A DNA stretch of 51,987 nucleotides, taken from assembly GCA_020052095.1 (NCBI GenBank), contig JAGVPT010000182.1, positions 1-51,987 on the forward strand. The letters run 5' to 3'. Positions 34,422-43,601 of this stretch are shown here, piece after piece; the stretch's first letter is position 1; the number at the start of each line of letters is the position of its first letter. This stretch comes from Bacteroidota bacterium. GTDB lineage: Bacteria; Bacteroidota; Ignavibacteria; UBA10030; UBA8401. The position numbers were made by a program, and so were the translations under genes. A model generated the notes under the pieces. It was not told the origin of the DNA. It did no database searches and saw nothing but the letters and a program-made list of their open reading frames with translations.

Positions 34422-35936
34422 ATGGAAAACAATAAAATTCACGAAGATCTTCTCCGCCATCTGTGGAGTGGACAGTATCTTGACGCGGAACGGCTCGCAA
34501 CGATCGATGGACGTTTCTTGAAAGTAATCCAGCCGGGGACGTTGAATCGCGGCAGCGGTCCGGACTTTCGCGATGCTATCGTCGTGCTTGATGGGAAAAC
34601 TTTGCGCGGGGATATTGAATTTCACCGATCGATCGCAGACTGGAAAGCTCATGCGCACGATGTCGATGCAAAGTACAACTCTGTTATTCTTCACGTTGTC
34701 CTTCGTGGGAATTCTGACGTCGCTTCCACCCTGTCGGCAAGCGGACGACCAATTCCTATTCTCATGATCGAGCAGTATCTCTCCTATCCCTTGGAAAAAA
34801 TTCTTGAGCACACGATGCGGGATGAGCGCGTCTCACTCTCCGCGCCCCTCCGATGCGTTCACCGAAATGATGGAATAGGTGTTGAAGTGCTGGAGTCCTG
34901 GATTCGCCGGTTATTTGCCGAGCGACTGAAAGAGAAAGAGACACGTATGCTCGCCCGCCTTTACCAGATCATCGATGACCGGCATCGCGGCGTATTTGAG
35001 CCGGAGGAGAAATACAATGAGAATCCTGATGATATCCCGGTTTCCGAGCTCAGCATTACGAAGGAAGAATTGAAGCAATCCGATGCGTGGGACCAACTTC
35101 TTTACGGGGCGATTATGGATGGGCTTGGATATTCGAAAAATCGGGCGCCATTTAAGGACCTCGCCCATCGCGTTTCGATTCAACGTCTCAGAATTCTTTC
35201 GGCCTCACGAGAACTGACACAACACGATATCGAGGCGATCTTATTTCGCATATCGGGACTGCTTCCCGCAAGCCATGAATTGAATGATCAACAATCAAAG
35301 GTACATGTTCACCTCCTCCAGTCGTTGTGGAAAGAACTGAACGCGGATGTTCATTCAGCCCATCTTCTCTCCGTTGAGCCGCTCTCCGCCACGGACTGGG
35401 TTTTTACCCCCACGCGCCCTTCAAATTTTCCGACCGTGCGCATTGCTGCAGCAAGTCATTTTCTTACAAGGATTTTTCATGGCCAAATGGTGAAGCACAT
35501 CATCACAATAATTGCAGGAGTACATTCGTCTACAGAGGAAAAGCTTGATCAATTGCTTTCGTTATTCGATATTGCGGGAGAATCTTTCTGGAACTACCAC
35601 TATTCATTTACCGACTCTTTTCCACAAAGGCGCTCGTTGCTTGGCAACGCTCGGAGGCTTGACATCATTATCAACGCTATCATTCCGCTCAGTAATCTTT
35701 ATGGTAACATCTTTGGTATAGACGTGATTGGTTCGCATACATCGCGCATTGCAGAAGCAATTCCATTATTAGAAAGTAATGCCGTGGTGAGGAAAATTGA
35801 GAATCAATTGCTGAAAGGGAAACTGCGATTGAGTGCCGCGCACCAACAACAAGGAGCAATCCAGCTCTACAGGCGCTATTGCACAATGGGGCGGTGCGAC
35901 GAATGTGAAGTCGGTAAAAGAGTCTTTGGAGAATAG
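34422..35936 (+). CDS. DUF2851 family protein
   Basis: This 504-residue protein matches the conserved Bacteroidota/Ignavibacteria family DUF2851, whose function is unknown. Recognisable are the N-terminal E-D-L-L-R-H-L-W, G-x-L-N-R-G-S-G-P-D-F-R-D-A and G-D-I-E-F-H-R-S-I-x-D-W segments. A C-terminal cysteine cluster Y-C-T-M-G-R-C-D-E-C may bind metal or be structural. The ATG at 34422 gives the family N-terminus; the frame is open from 34365. It is followed after 3 bases by a small unknown gene. Confidence 0.85.
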   Translation: MENNKIHEDLLRHLWSGQYLDAERLATIDGRFLKVIQPGTLNRGSGPDFRDAIVVLDGKTLRGDIEFHRSIADWKAHAHDVDAKYNSVILHVVLRGNSDVASTLSASGRPIPILMIEQYLSYPLEKILEHTMRDERVSLSAPLRCVHRNDGIGVEVLESWIRRLFAERLKEKETRMLARLYQIIDDRHRGVFEPEEKYNENPDDIPVSELSITKEELKQSDAWDQLLYGAIMDGLGYSKNRAPFKDLAHRVSIQRLRILSASRELTQHDIEAILFRISGLLPASHELNDQQSKVHVHLLQSLWKELNADVHSAHLLSVEPLSATDWVFTPTRPSNFPTVRIAAASHFLTRIFHGQMVKHIITIIAGVHSSTEEKLDQLLSLFDIAGESFWNYHYSFTDSFPQRRSLLGNARRLDIIINAIIPLSNLYGNIFGIDVIGSHTSRIAEAIPLLESNAVVRKIENQLLKGKLRLSAAHQQQGAIQLYRRYCTMGRCDECEVGKRVFGE

Positions 35937-35939
35937 TCG

Positions 35940-36269
35940 ATGGCCGATTGGTTGATTGAAATAGAAAATGAACTCCGGAGAGGCCGCCAATCGCAAAATC
36001 CGGGCCGAACACGCACCGTCGCACGCCGAATTGCTGGCATTGCGATCACGGAACTCCAGAATCAATTCCCAAACCTCTTTTTCGGTGACGATTATTATCG
36101 CGCTCTGCAAGCATTCATGAACGCCGGCGAAATTCCCGCTCCTGTTGCCGCAGCCGCGCGACGATTACAGGAGCGACTCACTCCCGATTTTACATCGCCG
36201 AGCATCGACCCACTCGGCGACGCCATAATGATAGTGGAGTTTGTAAAAATCCGTCTCAGCGAAAAATAA
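35940..36269 (+). CDS. Small unknown protein behind DUF2851
   Basis: The 109-residue product starts 3 bases after the DUF2851 stop, so it is almost certainly co-transcribed. It is helical in appearance, with R-T-R-T-V-A-R-R-I-A-G-I-A near residues 23-35 and a closing I-M-I-V-E-F-V-K helix. There is no signal peptide or membrane segment. I do not recognise the family. Confidence 0.65.
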   Translation: MADWLIEIENELRRGRQSQNPGRTRTVARRIAGIAITELQNQFPNLFFGDDYYRALQAFMNAGEIPAPVAAAARRLQERLTPDFTSPSIDPLGDAIMIVEFVKIRLSEK

Positions 36270-36354
36270 CGTACGACATGAAACAGTTCTAAAATAATTT
36301 TGTTGCATTGTTTCAAAGGATGCACTAATTTCTTCTGAAAGCTAAGAGTGAGTC

Positions 36355-37434
36355 ATGCATACAGAACATAAAAATCATGCAAACATTTATCTCGACCGCA
36401 ACGAAAGCCAATTTGGTCCTGCGCCGGAATGTTTCACTATTCTTCGACGGGCTACCAAAAACGAACTCAGCAATTACTCCCGCGATTTTGCGCGGGGTGT
36501 GAAGAGTGTTCTATCCGAGACCCTTGCACGCGAGTATGATATTCCCGAAACCAATATTCTTCTGAGCTACGGCATCGAGGACATGCTGAAAGAGATCGTT
36601 CATTGCTACCTCGCCAAGGATGAAATCATCATGATTCCACAGCACTCGTGGTGGTACTATAAATCCGTTGCAAGCGAGGTCAGCGGCAAGGTGGTTGAAT
36701 ATCCAATGCACGCCAATAAAGACCGATACACCTATGATCTCAGCGAGATCGTTTCTCTCGTCCGCTCTGTGAAGCCCCGCCTCTTGCTCTTTGCATCGCC
36801 GAACAACCCGACGGGGAATTCTCTCTCCATGGATGATGTGAAGTTGCTCGTCAATGAATGCACCGATACAATGTTCATCATCGATGAAGCCTATTTTGGC
36901 TTCACGGACATTTCGCATAACATCATGCCGCAGCTTACCTTGCACTATCCTCAGCTGGCGGTATTAAGAACATTTTCGAAACTCTACGCACTTGCCGGAA
37001 TACGAATTGGATATGCATTTGTCGGCAAAAATTATCAAAAACTCATTACGTTCAGCGCCCGGTATTTGGGCTACAATGTGCTTTCGGAACAGCTCGCACT
37101 TGCAGCCCTGCGTGACAAAAAGTACTATCAGTCGCTTGCCGCCACCATGGCAACGGAGCGTGAACGCTACTACCAATTTTTCCGTACAGTAGAAGGTTGC
37201 ACGGCATATCGCACCGACGCCAATTTTGTCCTCGTGAAACTTCCGCATGAAAACTCCGATTCGTTGAAAAAGTATCTTACTGAACCCGGTCTTGTCATCA
37301 AGTTCTTTGCCGAAAAAGAATTTTCCGATCACGTACGAATTACAATTGGAACGCCTGAACAAAATTCGTTGCTCCTCAATGAAATGAAGAAATATTTTGC
37401 TCGAAAAAGTGCCTTAGTCTCGAACCAAGGGTGA
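36355..37434 (+). CDS. PLP-dependent HisC-like aminotransferase
   Basis: The 359-residue protein is a fold-type I PLP enzyme of the histidinol-phosphate aminotransferase/threonine-phosphate decarboxylase group. It has the L-D-x-N-E-x-x-F-G-P start, the S-P-N-N-P-T-G motif, the D-E-A-Y motif and the PLP lysine Lys209 in T-F-S-K-L. Its stop overlaps or adjoins a nucleotidyltransferase gene and a CDP-alcohol phosphatidyltransferase follows. A role in head-group synthesis (transamination or decarboxylation of a phospho-amino acid) is thus as likely as histidine synthesis. No his genes are nearby. Confidence 0.85.
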   Translation: MHTEHKNHANIYLDRNESQFGPAPECFTILRRATKNELSNYSRDFARGVKSVLSETLAREYDIPETNILLSYGIEDMLKEIVHCYLAKDEIIMIPQHSWWYYKSVASEVSGKVVEYPMHANKDRYTYDLSEIVSLVRSVKPRLLLFASPNNPTGNSLSMDDVKLLVNECTDTMFIIDEAYFGFTDISHNIMPQLTLHYPQLAVLRTFSKLYALAGIRIGYAFVGKNYQKLITFSARYLGYNVLSEQLALAALRDKKYYQSLAATMATERERYYQFFRTVEGCTAYRTDANFVLVKLPHENSDSLKKYLTEPGLVIKFFAEKEFSDHVRITIGTPEQNSLLLNEMKKYFARKSALVSNQG

Positions 37435-37439
37435 CCCTG

Positions 37440-38162
37440 ATGCATTGCGTTATCCTCGCCGCCGGTACAGCCACCCGGCTTCGACCGCTTACTGACTCAA
37501 CTCCGAAATGCCTGCTTCGCATCGGCGACCGGGTAATCCTGGAGCGTGCAATTCGCGCGGTGTTCCATGCCGGCGTGATCGACTTCACGATTGTTGTGGG
37601 ATTTCAGGACTGGATGATCAAGAATTATCTCAAGCGAAATTTTCTGTCTTTGGATTTCACATTCGTTATCAACGATCGCTTCGAGCAGACAAACAACGCC
37701 TATTCATTGCTCCTGGCCGGTGAAGAAATTGAGGGCCACGAGCTGCTTTTGCTGGACAGCGACATCGTCTTCGATGATGAGATCATTCCGCTCCTCGCCA
37801 AATCTCCGCAGGAGAGCTGCATAGCAGTGCGTTCGAGGGGGAACGTGGGAGAGGAAGATATTAAAGTGGAAGTAAATTCAAAAAAGGAAATCGTTCGTAT
37901 CGGCAAAGAAATTCCAATTGCTTCAGCGTACGGCGAGTCGATCGGCATAGAACGGTTTTCCCGCGGTGACACGACAGCTCTTTTCCGTACTTTGGAAAAG
38001 AGGATTCACGCCGAGAAGCGCGTAAATGAGTTCTACGAAGCGTCGTTCCAGGAAATGATTGGCGACGGAGCACACCTCCGTGCGGTCGACATCGGCAGCC
38101 ATCGCTGCGTGGAAATAGATACCCTGGATGATTTGCATACAGCAGAATCCACCTTTATCTGA
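37440..38162 (+). CDS. LicC-like nucleotidyltransferase (phosphocholine or similar head group)
   Basis: The 240-residue protein is a sugar-nucleotidyltransferase-type enzyme. It has I-L-A-A-G-x-A-T-R-L-R-P-L-T-x-x-T-P-K at the N-terminus, then V-V-G-F-Q and N-N-A-Y-S-L-L, a metal-binding L-D-S-D and a closing V-E-I-D-T-L-D-D-L. These features fit the LicC-type CTP:phosphocholine and related alcohol-phosphate cytidylyltransferases. ATG 37440 has AAGG nine bases upstream; the GTG at 37431 overlaps the upstream stop and is an alternative. It is probably co-transcribed with its neighbours. Confidence 0.82.
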   Translation: MHCVILAAGTATRLRPLTDSTPKCLLRIGDRVILERAIRAVFHAGVIDFTIVVGFQDWMIKNYLKRNFLSLDFTFVINDRFEQTNNAYSLLLAGEEIEGHELLLLDSDIVFDDEIIPLLAKSPQESCIAVRSRGNVGEEDIKVEVNSKKEIVRIGKEIPIASAYGESIGIERFSRGDTTALFRTLEKRIHAEKRVNEFYEASFQEMIGDGAHLRAVDIGSHRCVEIDTLDDLHTAESTFI

Positions 38163-38173
38163 CACTTCAGCGC

Positions 38174-39055
38174 TTGCCTTCCTATAGCTACGAAAATTCC
38201 GTCAAGTCCGATAAATCGGATGAACGTATCAACGTTTATCTTCAACGTCCGATTGCTGGCTTTATTGTACGCGCTGTGTATCTCACGCCGATATCGCCTA
38301 ATCACCTTACACTAGTATCGATCATTTTTGGAGTTATCGGAGGAGTGTTGGTCGCCCTGTCCGATGCCCGGCTGGCGGCCGCCGGCCTCTGCTTCTATTT
38401 GAAAGATGTATTTGATTCCGCCGACGGGCAACTTGCGCGAGCGAAGCAACAATTCAGCCGGCGAGGGAGATTTCTCGATTCGATTGGGGACTTTATTGTC
38501 GATCTCTTCTTGTTCGGAGGAATTTGTGTGTTTCTTTGCCGCGGTGGGACGTCTATCCCCATTTCTTTGTCAATTGGAGCTATTGGATTTCTCGGTACGA
38601 GTCTGCGCGTGTCGTATCATGTATTCTACCAAACTTCGTATCTCCACCGCGAACAAAAATATCAGACGAACCGCATTTCCGAAGAATTGCGGGACCAAGA
38701 CTATTTGGAAGACCGAACGACTCTTTGGTTGCAGAGAATATTTCTATTCCTGTACGGATGGCAGGATCGATTAATGCTTTGGCTTGATGTGTGGTGTCTC
38801 CGCGGAGGAAATCGAGAGCACGGCACGATGCCGGCGGCCTGGTATCAAGATGCGATCGCTTTGCGGTTGAGCGGCTTGCTGGGATTTGGAACTGAGTATG
38901 TTGTGCTGACTGCGTGTTTGCTCCTTGGGAGTGTCTCCACATATCTTTTTTTCACGCTGATATTTTTCAATGGAGTGTGGCTCTGCGCGGTACTCTACAG
39001 AAAGTTTTTTCTCTCGCGCAATAGATCAAAGGGGAATTCAGAGGAGGATGCGTAG
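38174..39055 (+). CDS. CDP-alcohol phosphatidyltransferase-family membrane enzyme
   Basis: The 293-residue protein has the full family signature D-S-A-D-G-Q-L-A-R-A ... G-R-F-L-D-S-I-G-D, plus about six membrane helices. These enzymes swap CMP on a CDP-alcohol for another alcohol, forming a phosphodiester. The start appears to be the TTG at 38174, 11 bases after the previous stop; no ATG or GTG precedes the signature. It completes a three-gene set with the aminotransferase and nucleotidyltransferase. The donor is probably the CDP-linked product of the gene at 37440. Confidence 0.85.
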   Translation: MPSYSYENSVKSDKSDERINVYLQRPIAGFIVRAVYLTPISPNHLTLVSIIFGVIGGVLVALSDARLAAAGLCFYLKDVFDSADGQLARAKQQFSRRGRFLDSIGDFIVDLFLFGGICVFLCRGGTSIPISLSIGAIGFLGTSLRVSYHVFYQTSYLHREQKYQTNRISEELRDQDYLEDRTTLWLQRIFLFLYGWQDRLMLWLDVWCLRGGNREHGTMPAAWYQDAIALRLSGLLGFGTEYVVLTACLLLGSVSTYLFFTLIFFNGVWLCAVLYRKFFLSRNRSKGNSEEDA

Positions 39056-39072
39056 GAGACTGCTGTGAAGGG

Positions 39073-39999
39073 TTACTTCTTTTCTTGCATTTCTTTCCGG
39101 ATTTGGGCTTCAAGCCGGAGATGCTCTTCAGCGGAGATGTTCAGGGATTTTCGAAGTGCTTCGAGCCGTTCGGCCTCTTCTGGTGTGAAAAGCCCATCCT
39201 TCCAAATCTCGCGTAGATGACCGATGTATGATGTCGATTTTTTTTCGTTTTCAATCTTAAGAAATTCCTGGTCGGATAATCCGAGCTCGTTCTTCAATAC
39301 CACAAGAAGCCCGCGCTCGTCTGCAGAGATAACGCCATCCTCCCACGCTTTTTGAAAGAGTTTCGCAATCAGCCCGAGCATTTGTTCTTTCGCATCTCCA
39401 GCGGGAGGCCGTTGCCCCTCTTTGCCGGGCTGAGATTGCATCTCCGCAAGTTTTTTTTCGGCTTCTTCCTTTGCAGCAATCGCATCCTTGGCCTGTGTCG
39501 CCAGATGTGCGATATCTTGTTGGAATCGTTGCTGTGATGTGCTGAACTCTTGTTTCAGCAGTTCAATGCGCGCATCGGATTTCTTTTCCGCAGCGTCTTG
39601 AGCATCTTTTCTAATTTTTGTGAGCATGTCGTCGCCCGGCACTTGCGCTACCGGTGAGGGCGGGGCTTGGGCCGGAACAGTCTGCGGTTTTGCATCAGGG
39701 GCGTTTTGTGCACGAGGCGGAGCGTCCGCCGTTTTCGGTCCGGCAGCAGACTTCTTCTGCTCCTCGGCAAGTTTCTTGACGCGCTCTTCTTCTTCCTTCT
39801 TGCGGCCGGCTTCCATCGCTACCTTGATTCGCTCATTGTACGCCAACGCGTACATATTGTTCGCTTCGATAGCAAGGGCCTTCTTCACTTCATCGAGAGC
39901 TTTTGGAAACTCGGACGACTTGATAAATTTGTCCGCAGATTTCAAAAACTCGCCGATTGCCTTTTTGTTTGCTTCTCTATCTTGAACGAGCGAGGGCAT
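39073..39999 (-). CDS. TPR/coiled-coil protein with two TerB-like C-terminal repeats
   Basis: The 308-residue cytoplasmic protein has a TPR-like N-terminus (A-D-K-F-I-K-S-S-E-F-P-K-A-L-D-E-V, residues 22-60) and a charged coiled coil. A Pro/Ala-rich linker (about 88-122) and a second coiled coil (about 130-190) follow. The end has two related units of about 40 residues, each with W-(E/K)-D-G-x-(I/F)-(S/T)-x-(D/E)-E and a hydrophobic helix. The units resemble TerB-like or EF-hand-like folds, but I cannot assign them. No enzyme motif is visible. It is divergent from or tail-to-tail with its neighbours. Confidence 0.72.
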   Translation of the reverse strand: MPSLVQDREANKKAIGEFLKSADKFIKSSEFPKALDEVKKALAIEANNMYALAYNERIKVAMEAGRKKEEEERVKKLAEEQKKSAAGPKTADAPPRAQNAPDAKPQTVPAQAPPSPVAQVPGDDMLTKIRKDAQDAAEKKSDARIELLKQEFSTSQQRFQQDIAHLATQAKDAIAAKEEAEKKLAEMQSQPGKEGQRPPAGDAKEQMLGLIAKLFQKAWEDGVISADERGLLVVLKNELGLSDQEFLKIENEKKSTSYIGHLREIWKDGLFTPEEAERLEALRKSLNISAEEHLRLEAQIRKEMQEKK

Positions 40000-40445
40000 G
40001 GCCTTTTTGTTCGGATTCTATTGACGTCATACGATGCTGGCTAGGACCAATATATTCATCGATCTGCATAATGTCAATGAAATGAGGGACTGGGAAGTGT
40101 CGCACTTTCTTCAGGGCAAAGAGAGTCTTGTTGGTATCCCATCGAATCCTTTGGCTGAGCTTCTACTCTTTCTCTGGCATCAGAGAAAGAAGAGATCGGA
40201 TAAGTCTTCACAAACTGAGATACCCGTGGGGAATGAGATGACCGGTTCGTCTATGAGTCCAAAATTCAAAGATCTCGTGCCTGAAGCGAGAGTCCCGAGG
40301 AAACAGATTCAAATTGCTCAACAAGGCGCTTTGCTTCTCGGCGCTCTGTGTGTTATATTTTCACGCAATGCACCGATATCGGAAGAGTATTCACCGCAAG
40401 CAAATAAGAGACATCCTCAAGTGAGTGTTCCGTCCGGAAAGAGGA
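40000..40445. other. 446-bp region without a supported gene
   Basis: An open frame crosses it but overlaps the next gene and has no family-like features. A short stem CTTTCTCT/AGAGAAAG at about 40169-40190 is the only structure I noticed. Confidence 0.5.
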
Positions 40446-40871
40446 ATGATGACGACCGCCAATGTTCGAAGTCAACTTGAAAAAAAACTGCGTGATGCAT
40501 TCAAAGAAATTATAGATGGCAGGAGCGTGAAACGGTCGAAGCACGAATTGATTTTTGGCGGGGTCGATGTCTCGAATGTATTTATCGAGGAGTTAGATAA
40601 AAAGAGTTTTGTTCCAACAACGGTGGGCGGTGTTCAATGCGCAGAAGGCCGGCGTGTGCCGGCATTCACCATCGAGGGATCGTCCGCGTTCTTCGGATGG
40701 GTATTCTGGGAAAAATTTACCGAATTGCGTCTACGGAAACTTTTCGGCAGTGTCGTGAGAAACGAAAAAGGAGATTGGGCCATTCAAATCTCGCCCGGAA
40801 GTCAAAAAACAATTTACGTAAACTCCGGGCAGGCGCTGGATATGGATATTGACCATCCGTTTGAGTGGTAG
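40446..40871 (+). CDS. Unknown small protein
   Basis: The 141-residue product (start ATG 40446 or 40449, both close behind AGAGGA) has a mixed alpha/beta look. It shows I-F-G-G-V-D-V-S-N-V-F-I-E-E-L and F-G-W-V-F-W-E-K-F, and ends D-H-P-F-E-W. There is no signal peptide or membrane segment. I do not recognise it. It ends 43 bases before the M1-like gene start. Confidence 0.55.
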   Translation: MMTTANVRSQLEKKLRDAFKEIIDGRSVKRSKHELIFGGVDVSNVFIEELDKKSFVPTTVGGVQCAEGRRVPAFTIEGSSAFFGWVFWEKFTELRLRKLFGSVVRNEKGDWAIQISPGSQKTIYVNSGQALDMDIDHPFEW

Positions 40872-40914
40872 AGTCTGTTCACACTCGTCGTTTGAACCCG
40901 TTTATCGTCTCTTC

Positions 40915-43002
40915 ATGAAAATCTATCGCTCATACTTTCCGCTCCTTTTTGTTTTTCTTATTTCCGTTGCTGCTGCCGCACAGGAAGAATCCGCTCGGGC
41001 GTTCGCATCCATCGATCACTATACGCTAAGAATTTCAATCGACGTTGGACGTCATCTTTTACAGGGTGAAGCCGATCTCAGGCTTACCATATTGAAAGAC
41101 TCCGTTTCGCAGATTCACTTCATGTTTGGCTCCTCAATGGAATTGCTCTCTGTTCGCGATTCCCTCGAGCAAAAAATGGAAACCAAGGAACATCCATTTT
41201 CCGAAGCCGTCAATCGCAAAGAGATTTCAGTATTTGTTCCCGATACCCTGAAACGGGGAGACCTGATCTCTGTGAAAATTGCGTACGAGGCCAGCTTCGA
41301 TTCCGTACCGACGATGACCTCATTTATCTCCGACCGGGAAATTCTTCTTGCACCAAATGATAGCACGTTGTGGTGGCCCCTCCTTGCTTCGACGACAAGC
41401 CCATTGTCCCAACAAGTCGCTCCTGCAATTATGGAGGCAACGCTTCCCTCCGGGTTTGTGATCGTTCCCACTGGACCGGCCGACTCGGCTCATTCCGTTG
41501 GGTCGAAGACATCATGGAGATTCGTCTATAACATTCCGAGGCGTCTCTCCGCAGGTTTCATCTTATGTGCGTCGAAAAATCTGTTGGAGAGCACTCTTGC
41601 GAATGCAGACAGCACCGCTCAATTTTCTCTGTACTACGATGCAGCACAGTTCAATCAAGCACTTGCGGGAGCAGTCCTACGACAACTTCGTGAGGCATTT
41701 TCTTTTTTTGCTTCACTCACCGGCGTTCATTATCCACGGTCAAACATCTCTGTTGCAGTGGTTGGGACAGACGATGGGCGTATCGGATGGTATTTCGCGG
41801 ATAACGTTATTATTGGAAGAAATTCTTTCGCATATTCTCTTTACGATTCCACAATATTGTCTTCGGTTCAGAAGAATAAGTGGATTCACCAACTTGCTCA
41901 CTTCTTCGGAATCGCGGCCACCGACTCCACATTCTTGTTTGATGAAGGCTGGGCAAACTATCTGACGGCGAAATTCTTTCTCCACAAAACAGCCGGCGAA
42001 GAGGATGCGCGACGGCAGACTCGTCTCGATATATTTTCAACCACCCTTGATTTTTATCCCTCGCAAACGCTGGCTCAAGGCCGGAGCACAGGGAAGAACG
42101 AACAGGCAGTCTTCTCCAAAAGAGGATCATGCGTTTTTTTAATGCTTGAGTATATTCTGGGCGAGGAGTCGTTCAGGGCTGTAACCAGAAAATTATATGA
42201 GAAATTCACCGCCCGGCCGGTTACAATTCTCGAATTTGAACAACTCTGCGAAGAAGTGTACGGCTCTTCACTCGATTGGTTTTTCTATGAGTGGGTGTAT
42301 CAAGCTGGGATTCCGGAGTTAATTTTCTCGAGCGACGTCACACAAACAAACAGGGGGAGTTATCTGCTTAAAGCCAGAATAAGCCAGCGTGGCGATGTGT
42401 TCAAGACTCCTGTCGACCTGGTTTTTACCGGGAGCGCTCGATCGCTGACGAAGCGGGTACTCCTTGAGCGCCAAGATCAGGAATTCGAATTCATCCTTCC
42501 CTTTCTCCCGACAAAAAGCGAGATTGATCCGAATTATCTTGTCCTCCGCTGGATTCCCCGACTCCGCTTGCTCGCCCACGTCCGGACAGCAGTGAGCTTC
42601 AGAATATTTGACCATGACCTCGCTAATTCGGAACGAGAAGCAATGCTTACGCTCCAGCTTGACCCGAACAATCTCACCGGTTGGAACAACATCGCCCTCT
42701 TTGCGCTCGGAAAGTCTGCGGTGCTAAAAGGTGAAATGACAAAAGCGGAGGAATATTTTCGCCGTGCTTCTGCTTTGGAAGCAAATGAACCGACGCAGAT
42801 CTATTCCGTGCTCAGCCTGGTGCGTCTGGGGAACGTGCTGGAAATGGAGGGAAAACGTGATGAGGCCGTCGAAATATACAAACTCAGCGTAACGATAGGG
42901 GAACGAAACCCCGTGTTGTACAGCGTTGCACTCTTTGAAGCGTTGAAATATCTGCGTGAGAAGTTTGTTTCATCCGATCAATTTTGGTACGGGGAGTATT
43001 AA
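40915..43002 (+). CDS. Exported M1-peptidase-like protein with a lost catalytic Glu
   Basis: The 695-residue protein has a signal peptide ending A-A-A-A-Q and an M1-type N-terminal beta domain (about 25-240). A thermolysin-like region follows, then a C-terminal TPR-like helical tail (about 590-680). The zinc motif that should read H-E-x-x-H is H325-Q-L-A-H329, with Gln at the catalytic position. A downstream D-E-G-W (Glu344) resembles the third zinc ligand but lies about four residues closer than usual. The substrate-side G-x-M-E-N motif is also not intact. It is probably a non-catalytic binding or scaffold protein. ATG 40915 starts the signal; the frame is open further back. Confidence 0.75.
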   Translation: MKIYRSYFPLLFVFLISVAAAAQEESARAFASIDHYTLRISIDVGRHLLQGEADLRLTILKDSVSQIHFMFGSSMELLSVRDSLEQKMETKEHPFSEAVNRKEISVFVPDTLKRGDLISVKIAYEASFDSVPTMTSFISDREILLAPNDSTLWWPLLASTTSPLSQQVAPAIMEATLPSGFVIVPTGPADSAHSVGSKTSWRFVYNIPRRLSAGFILCASKNLLESTLANADSTAQFSLYYDAAQFNQALAGAVLRQLREAFSFFASLTGVHYPRSNISVAVVGTDDGRIGWYFADNVIIGRNSFAYSLYDSTILSSVQKNKWIHQLAHFFGIAATDSTFLFDEGWANYLTAKFFLHKTAGEEDARRQTRLDIFSTTLDFYPSQTLAQGRSTGKNEQAVFSKRGSCVFLMLEYILGEESFRAVTRKLYEKFTARPVTILEFEQLCEEVYGSSLDWFFYEWVYQAGIPELIFSSDVTQTNRGSYLLKARISQRGDVFKTPVDLVFTGSARSLTKRVLLERQDQEFEFILPFLPTKSEIDPNYLVLRWIPRLRLLAHVRTAVSFRIFDHDLANSEREAMLTLQLDPNNLTGWNNIALFALGKSAVLKGEMTKAEEYFRRASALEANEPTQIYSVLSLVRLGNVLEMEGKRDEAVEIYKLSVTIGERNPVLYSVALFEALKYLREKFVSSDQFWYGEY

Positions 43003-43071
43003 GTGCAATTTTTTTCAGCGCAGATTCATGAAGGCGAACAGAACTGAGGACGCTCGTTCGGTATCCCGCTC

Positions 43072-43530
43072 TCATTGCGTTTTTTTCTTCGACCCCAATT
43101 TTCTCGTCGATGCATCGACAGCAAAAACGTCCTCCGATTTTGAGAAGAAAAGGACCACGAGGGATGAAAGAAGGACAAGAGCATACGGGTTAGAGAAAAA
43201 TTGCGTGGAAAATAAATTGCCGTTGGCAAGGTGAAAGTTAAGGACAAGCATCATCGCAATGATTAGTGTCGGCTGAGTGAGCAGACCCAAGATCAATGCT
43301 ACACCGATGAGCATCTCTCCGGTGGGAATCATCCGCGACCACGCTTCAATTCCCGGATACGCGACGTGCTGCTGGTAGAATGAAGTAAGTACCGGGGGAC
43401 TCTGCGCGTAGCGGTCCAGACTCGTCCGAAGAAATTCTGAAGAAGAGTACCACTCGAGCTTGTTCAATCCCTGAGCGAGAAAGAAAAGACCGATTGCGAT
43501 GCGAAAAAAGGCAGCCCACTTTTGATTCAT
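43072..43530 (-). CDS. DoxX-family membrane protein
   Basis: The 152-residue protein has four hydrophobic helices with the DoxX pattern R-I-A-I-G-x-x-F-x-x-x-G, then P-T-G-E-M-L-I-G-V-A-L-I-L-G and N-F-H-L-A-N-G. DoxX proteins are small membrane subunits found with quinone oxidoreductases, but here no partner is adjacent, so function is open. Confidence 0.82.
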   Translation of the reverse strand: MNQKWAAFFRIAIGLFFLAQGLNKLEWYSSSEFLRTSLDRYAQSPPVLTSFYQQHVAYPGIEAWSRMIPTGEMLIGVALILGLLTQPTLIIAMMLVLNFHLANGNLFSTQFFSNPYALVLLSSLVVLFFSKSEDVFAVDASTRKLGSKKKTQ

Positions 43531-43601
43531 ATATTTCCTTTACTTCCAACAGTTAAAAATGCAAAATTTAAAACTAAAATCAAACCTCCTTGTATGATGA
43601 A

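Noticed and set aside
36280-36316. GAAACA/TGTTTC inverted repeat before the aminotransferase
   Set aside because: Only a 6-bp stem with a long loop; chance is likely.
36355-39055. Phosphonate-lipid (PntC-like) pathway
   Set aside because: PEP mutase and phosphonopyruvate decarboxylase are absent from the window, so the specific claim is unsupported.
40034-40480. An open frame of 148 codons
   Set aside because: It overlaps the next gene, lacks a ribosome site and shows no family-like sequence.
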